From assembly GCA_900542795.1 (NCBI GenBank), contig UQPD01000101.1, positions 1 through 9,402 on the forward strand: a stretch of DNA of 9,402 nt, in the 5' to 3' direction. Positions 7,086-9,402 of the stretch are shown one piece after another. Within the stretch, counting starts at the first letter, position 1. The number at the start of each line of letters is the position of its first letter. Source of the stretch: an uncultured Prevotella sp. (GTDB taxonomy: Bacteria > Bacteroidota > Bacteroidia > Bacteroidales > Bacteroidaceae). The notes under the pieces are model-generated. The model was not told the DNA's origin, did no database searches, and saw nothing but the letters and a program-made list of their open reading frames with translations. A program made the translations under genes and the position numbers.

Positions 7086-8452
7086 AGGTTTATTTTTTTT
7101 AATACCTTATATTTGTCTTTCATTGAGTCGGCGTAGTCTTTGATTGCAGCATACATGCTGCGCGACGTTCCGAGGAAGGCTATAACCGACAATGCCCAAG
7201 CAAGGTTAAAGCTGATGCAGAACAATGAGAATACAAAGAAACTAATGCCTAAGAACACCGATGTGAACAAAAAGGTAAGTATGCTCAACACATAAGACGA
7301 GCCTATAACATACTTCACAAACATATTCTTAGACTCACTGGTCTTTTTGAGGTAAGATGCTTGCATCACCTGCACAACAAATATTAAGAGTAGCGAAATG
7401 ATGCAGAACGGAACAACAGGCACATCCTTAATTTCTTTTTGAGTAATAAGCGTTTGAATGCTGTATGCCAAGAGTTCTACTCCTGCAATTTTACCAACAG
7501 GTGCCCAGTGCATGTCTGAATCCTCATACATGGCTCCAAACAACACAATTTGTCCATTGATAAGTTCGGGATGCTCCTTCACTTCTTCAGGCTGAAGCAC
7601 ACGGAACGCGGTACGTCTAAAGTTGATGTTAATATCTTCAGTACGTCCCCTTGCCATATCCTTGCCTGCATATTCATTGGCTATCTGCACAACAAGCGAG
7701 GGGTAGCGCTTGCCATTATACTTTTCAGAGAGGGGCAATTTACGCTTCATGCTGTCATACAAACTGCGTGGCATGTTGCTTGTGCCTTCTTTTATATCTA
7801 CAAAATCTTGAAAGAATGAATGAATAACCTTGGTGTAGCCCACACTATCATTCGCCCAATCAAGCATTTTTTCTGAAAAGATAATGTTTTTGTAAGTCTC
7901 GGCAACCTTAATAATAGAGTCGTTGCCTTCAAAGTCTTCACCCTCATTGTCGAACACACAGTCTAAACCAACAACCTTGGGATTTGCCTTTTCAATATCC
8001 GTCAGCACTCGTGCAATTTCACCTCTTGCCGTTACCTTGGTTAAGTCAACAATGGTAATGAACCGACAAGTGTCTGCCGAACCTTGAATCTCGTAATAAA
8101 CGTCGGTAAAAGAGAAGTCCGAAATAGCTCTCTTAATCGGATCGAGAGGTTTTGCCAGCACCGTTATAAGGGCAAAGAAGCCCATAATGGCAACAGCGAG
8201 CAGTGTCACCATTATGTGCTGTGCAAACGACACGCCTTTTTTAGGTACTTTCTTGTCCTTTTCTTCTTCAGGCTTTCTGTCTTCTTTATCTCTCATATCC
8301 ATAGCTCTCTTAACAGGGTCGAGAGGCTTAGTTAACACAGCAACAAAAGCAAAGATTGCCATCAGGATGAGCGCAAAAGTTGTCGCCACCACATTCTTTA
8401 CAATCGATGCGTGTTTCTTTGGTTCATCGTTTGGAATGTCGCCTTCTTTCAC
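7082..8452 (-). CDS. CHASE2 sensor-domain membrane protein without output domain
   Basis: The 456-residue product has hydrophobic segments at about 20-41 and 80-100, then a CHASE2 domain at about 112-335: FITIVDLTKVTARGEIARVL, then KVVGLDCVF, and near its end IVLFGAMYEDSDMHWAPV and AGVELLAYSIQTL. Three C-terminal membrane segments follow (about 346-363, 381-401, 403-428) and a short basic tail. CHASE2 is an extracytoplasmic sensory domain usually joined to kinases, cyclases or CHAT/caspase-type modules; no output domain exists here. The start is GTG (8452-8450), placed by the six-base gap to the previous gene; the next ATG would fall inside the first membrane segment. Segment 1 and its flanks are duplicated (residues 11-51 and 70-110). 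The gene ends in A8 just before an ATGA overlap with the next gene. Confidence 0.88.
   Translation of the reverse strand: MKEGDIPNDEPKKHASIVKNVVATTFALILMAIFAFVAVLTKPLDPVKRAMDMRDKEDRKPEEEKDKKVPKKGVSFAQHIMVTLLAVAIMGFFALITVLAKPLDPIKRAISDFSFTDVYYEIQGSADTCRFITIVDLTKVTARGEIARVLTDIEKANPKVVGLDCVFDNEGEDFEGNDSIIKVAETYKNIIFSEKMLDWANDSVGYTKVIHSFFQDFVDIKEGTSNMPRSLYDSMKRKLPLSEKYNGKRYPSLVVQIANEYAGKDMARGRTEDININFRRTAFRVLQPEEVKEHPELINGQIVLFGAMYEDSDMHWAPVGKIAGVELLAYSIQTLITQKEIKDVPVVPFCIISLLLIFVVQVMQASYLKKTSESKNMFVKYVIGSSYVLSILTFLFTSVFLGISFFVFSLFCISFNLAWALSVIAFLGTSRSMYAAIKDYADSMKDKYKVLKKINL
7093..7100 (-). other. A8 slippery tract at the CHASE2/transglutaminase junction
   Basis: Read on the minus strand the last codons are GTA TTA AAA AAA ATA AAC CTA TGA, so the zero-frame contains A-AAA-AAA, a heptamer of the type known to promote -1 frameshifting. 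After a -1 shift, or addition of one A by polymerase slippage, the reading is AAT AAA CCT ATG ACA, which is the frame of the downstream gene with no stop codon between. No clear downstream stimulatory structure was found. The tract is real; its use is inferred. Confidence 0.4.
8123..8422 (-). repeat. tandem internal duplication of the CHASE2 N-terminal membrane segment
   Basis: Codons for residues 11-51 (8422-8300) and 70-110 (8245-8123) are related copies with an exact 177-base (59-codon) offset. Both encode a Lys-Lys start, a membrane helix and KPLDP[VI]KRA. At the DNA level ATAGCTCTCTTAA is identical at 8124-8136 and 8301-8313, with TCGAGAGG conserved just beyond. Between the copies lies a charged linker, residues 52-69, rich in Lys, Glu and Asp. 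Confidence 0.85.
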
Positions 8453-8458
8453 GCCTTA

Positions 8459-9136
8459 TTAGTTACCGAGCATTTCTAATACCTTCTGCTTCATTTCTTC
8501 GCTATCAAAGATATTCAGCAGCAAACTCTTAGCCTGCGAACCACTGTAGCTAACAGCCACACGTTCTTCAGTCTTACCATTTACCTCGCGAATAATGTCG
8601 AACACCACCTCGGTGCGACCAAGACTCTGTTGGAGCATGGACTGACTTGAATCTACCATCTTGGCAATAGTTTCAACCTCGCCCGATGACAATTCAATGT
8701 TAGTATCAGTTTCTTCAGTAAGAGCAGCTACTTCCAACTTAATTTGGCTTGCCACATCCACACGCGCACGTGTCAAAGCTTGCTTGCGAGCAAGAGCCGC
8801 ACTGGTGCTTGACGCTGATGAGCGACCAATAATATACTTAGGGAAGTTACCCTCATAAGTATGCTCAAGGATGTAGAGTTCTGTAAGCTGCTTCTCGAGC
8901 GAGAGTGTACCCGGTGCAGACTTCCAACCTTGTTTGGTCAGCTGCTTTGCCTGTTTCTTGGCATCCTTTGTTGCTTTCTGCTCAATCAGCGCCTTTGCCA
9001 ACTTAGCTGCTTGACGGCGAGCCTTTACTACTTGCTCAGGAGTGGGAGCAGAGGGGTCAACATCCTTATTCGACTGTGCAAAAGAGGTAGCACTGCTAAA
9101 CAGCGCTAAAATCGTCATGACAACAACTTTTTTCAT
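8459..9136 (-). CDS. exported LPP20-like protein, first gene of the operon
   Basis: The 225-residue product has a signal peptide (1-20, SFA before Gln21) with no lipobox Cys, so it is probably soluble in the periplasm. Residues about 33-70 form a Lys/Ala-rich helix. Residues about 95-205 follow the LPP20 pattern: FPKYIIGRSSASSTSAALAR followed by an Ala-rich helix (QALTRARVDVASQI), a long helical middle and a strand ending RVAVSYSG. LPP20-type domains occur in bacterial envelope lipoproteins and flagellar accessory proteins and probably bind proteins or the cell wall. The helix resembles the N-terminal domain of the DUF4384 protein three genes on. It ends with two in-frame TAA codons, and the CHASE2 GTG start follows one codon later. 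The family call is moderate; export is secure. Confidence 0.8.
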   Translation of the reverse strand: MKKVVVMTILALFSSATSFAQSNKDVDPSAPTPEQVVKARRQAAKLAKALIEQKATKDAKKQAKQLTKQGWKSAPGTLSLEKQLTELYILEHTYEGNFPKYIIGRSSASSTSAALARKQALTRARVDVASQIKLEVAALTEETDTNIELSSGEVETIAKMVDSSQSMLQQSLGRTEVVFDIIREVNGKTEERVAVSYSGSQAKSLLLNIFDSEEMKQKVLEMLGN

Positions 9137-9304
9137 AGGTAGGGTATGTTTAAATGAGTTGAATATTATTTTTTTATTTCGTAAAACTTTAAAGATTTCT
9201 TACTGTACAAAAAAAGGATTTTATTCATCGCATAGATACATCTGTTTAATGCCATCTCATCACTTTATCTCTTACTATAAATCCATTATTTATACATTAT
9301 GTTG

Positions 9305-9312
9305 CAAAGTTA
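9305..9312 (-). promoter_or_regulatory. Bacteroidetes-type -7 promoter box
   Basis: The minus strand reads TAACTTTG followed by C, a full match to the Bacteroidetes -7 consensus TAnnTTTG. A clear -33 TTTG at 17-23 bases upstream is missing; only a T-run ending TTTTTTAG (9336-9329) is there. If used, transcription would start near 9298 and give a leader of about 160 AT-rich bases before the LPP20-like gene. No riboswitch or strong hairpin was seen in 9137-9300, and the rest of 9137-9402 holds no gene I can support. Confidence 0.5.
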
Positions 9313-9371
9313 GTAATTATTTTAATAACTAAAAAAGGATTTCTTGACAAAAAAAGAAAAAAAGTGGTGTT

Positions 9372-9395
9372 TGAGTCAGCACCTGAGTCAGCACC
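9372..9395. repeat. two adjacent copies of a 12-base repeat
   Basis: TGAGTCAGCACC occurs twice without a gap, at 9372-9383 and 9384-9395. Each unit starts with the near-palindrome TGAGTCA. On the minus strand the second unit is followed by CACC and two T-runs, so GGTG...CACC could form a weak four-pair stem before the T-runs. It may be a regulator site, a weak terminator of an upstream gene, or part of a longer repeat cut by the window edge. Confidence 0.6.
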
Positions 9396-9402
9396 CTTAT
9401 CC

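Noticed and set aside
9348..9351. TTTG as the -33 box for the promoter at 9305-9312
   Set aside because: The spacing is about 35 bases, well beyond the 17-23 usually found.

Overview
The window looks like a chromosomal stretch of a Prevotella- or Bacteroides-like bacterium (order Bacteroidales). The signs are a BspA-type leucine-rich repeat protein, signal peptides that nearly all end in the Bacteroidetes-style Ala-Gln junction (MAQ, AQAQ, FAQ), almost no purine-rich Shine-Dalgarno sequences, and one good match to the Bacteroidetes sigma -7 box (TAnnTTTG). Base composition is moderately AT-rich. No mobile element, tRNA, rRNA or CRISPR array was seen.

Seven genes lie on the minus strand and run from about 9136 down to 152. 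In transcription order they are: a secreted LPP20-like protein (9136-8459); a membrane protein with a CHASE2 sensor domain and no output domain (8452-7082); a FecR-like/transglutaminase-like exported protein (7085-5226); a DUF4384-type exported protein (5216-4332); a predicted outer-membrane beta-barrel (4318-3371); an exported BspA-type LRR protein fused to an intact caspase-like (peptidase C14) domain (3307-1781); and an exported MORN-repeat protein (1636-152). The first six are spaced from -4 to +63 bases and look like one operon. The seventh follows a gap of about 145 bases that holds two strong hairpins. A -7 promoter box sits at 9305-9312, giving a leader of roughly 160 bases. A heptamer-built palindrome at 80-155 closes the unit and overlaps the last stop codon.

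Six of the seven products carry signal peptides and the seventh is a multi-pass membrane protein, so this looks like a caspase module of the cell envelope, not the cytosol. The parts suggest sensing (CHASE2, FecR-like), two cysteine-enzyme folds (transglutaminase-like Cys/His/Asp and caspase His/Cys), small envelope accessory domains (LPP20-like, DUF4384), an outer-membrane component and a MORN protein. What the system does cannot be read from the sequence. A role in envelope stress sensing, surface-protein processing or regulated lysis is inference only.

Three sequence-level oddities stand out. The CHASE2 gene carries an internal 59-codon-period duplication of its first transmembrane segment. 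The same gene ends in an A-AAA-AAA slippery heptamer at which a -1 shift would enter the frame of the next gene and fuse the CHASE2 protein to the FecR/transglutaminase protein. The terminal palindrome supplies the stop codon of the last gene. At the left edge (1-83) there may be the tail of a convergent plus-strand gene, too short to identify.
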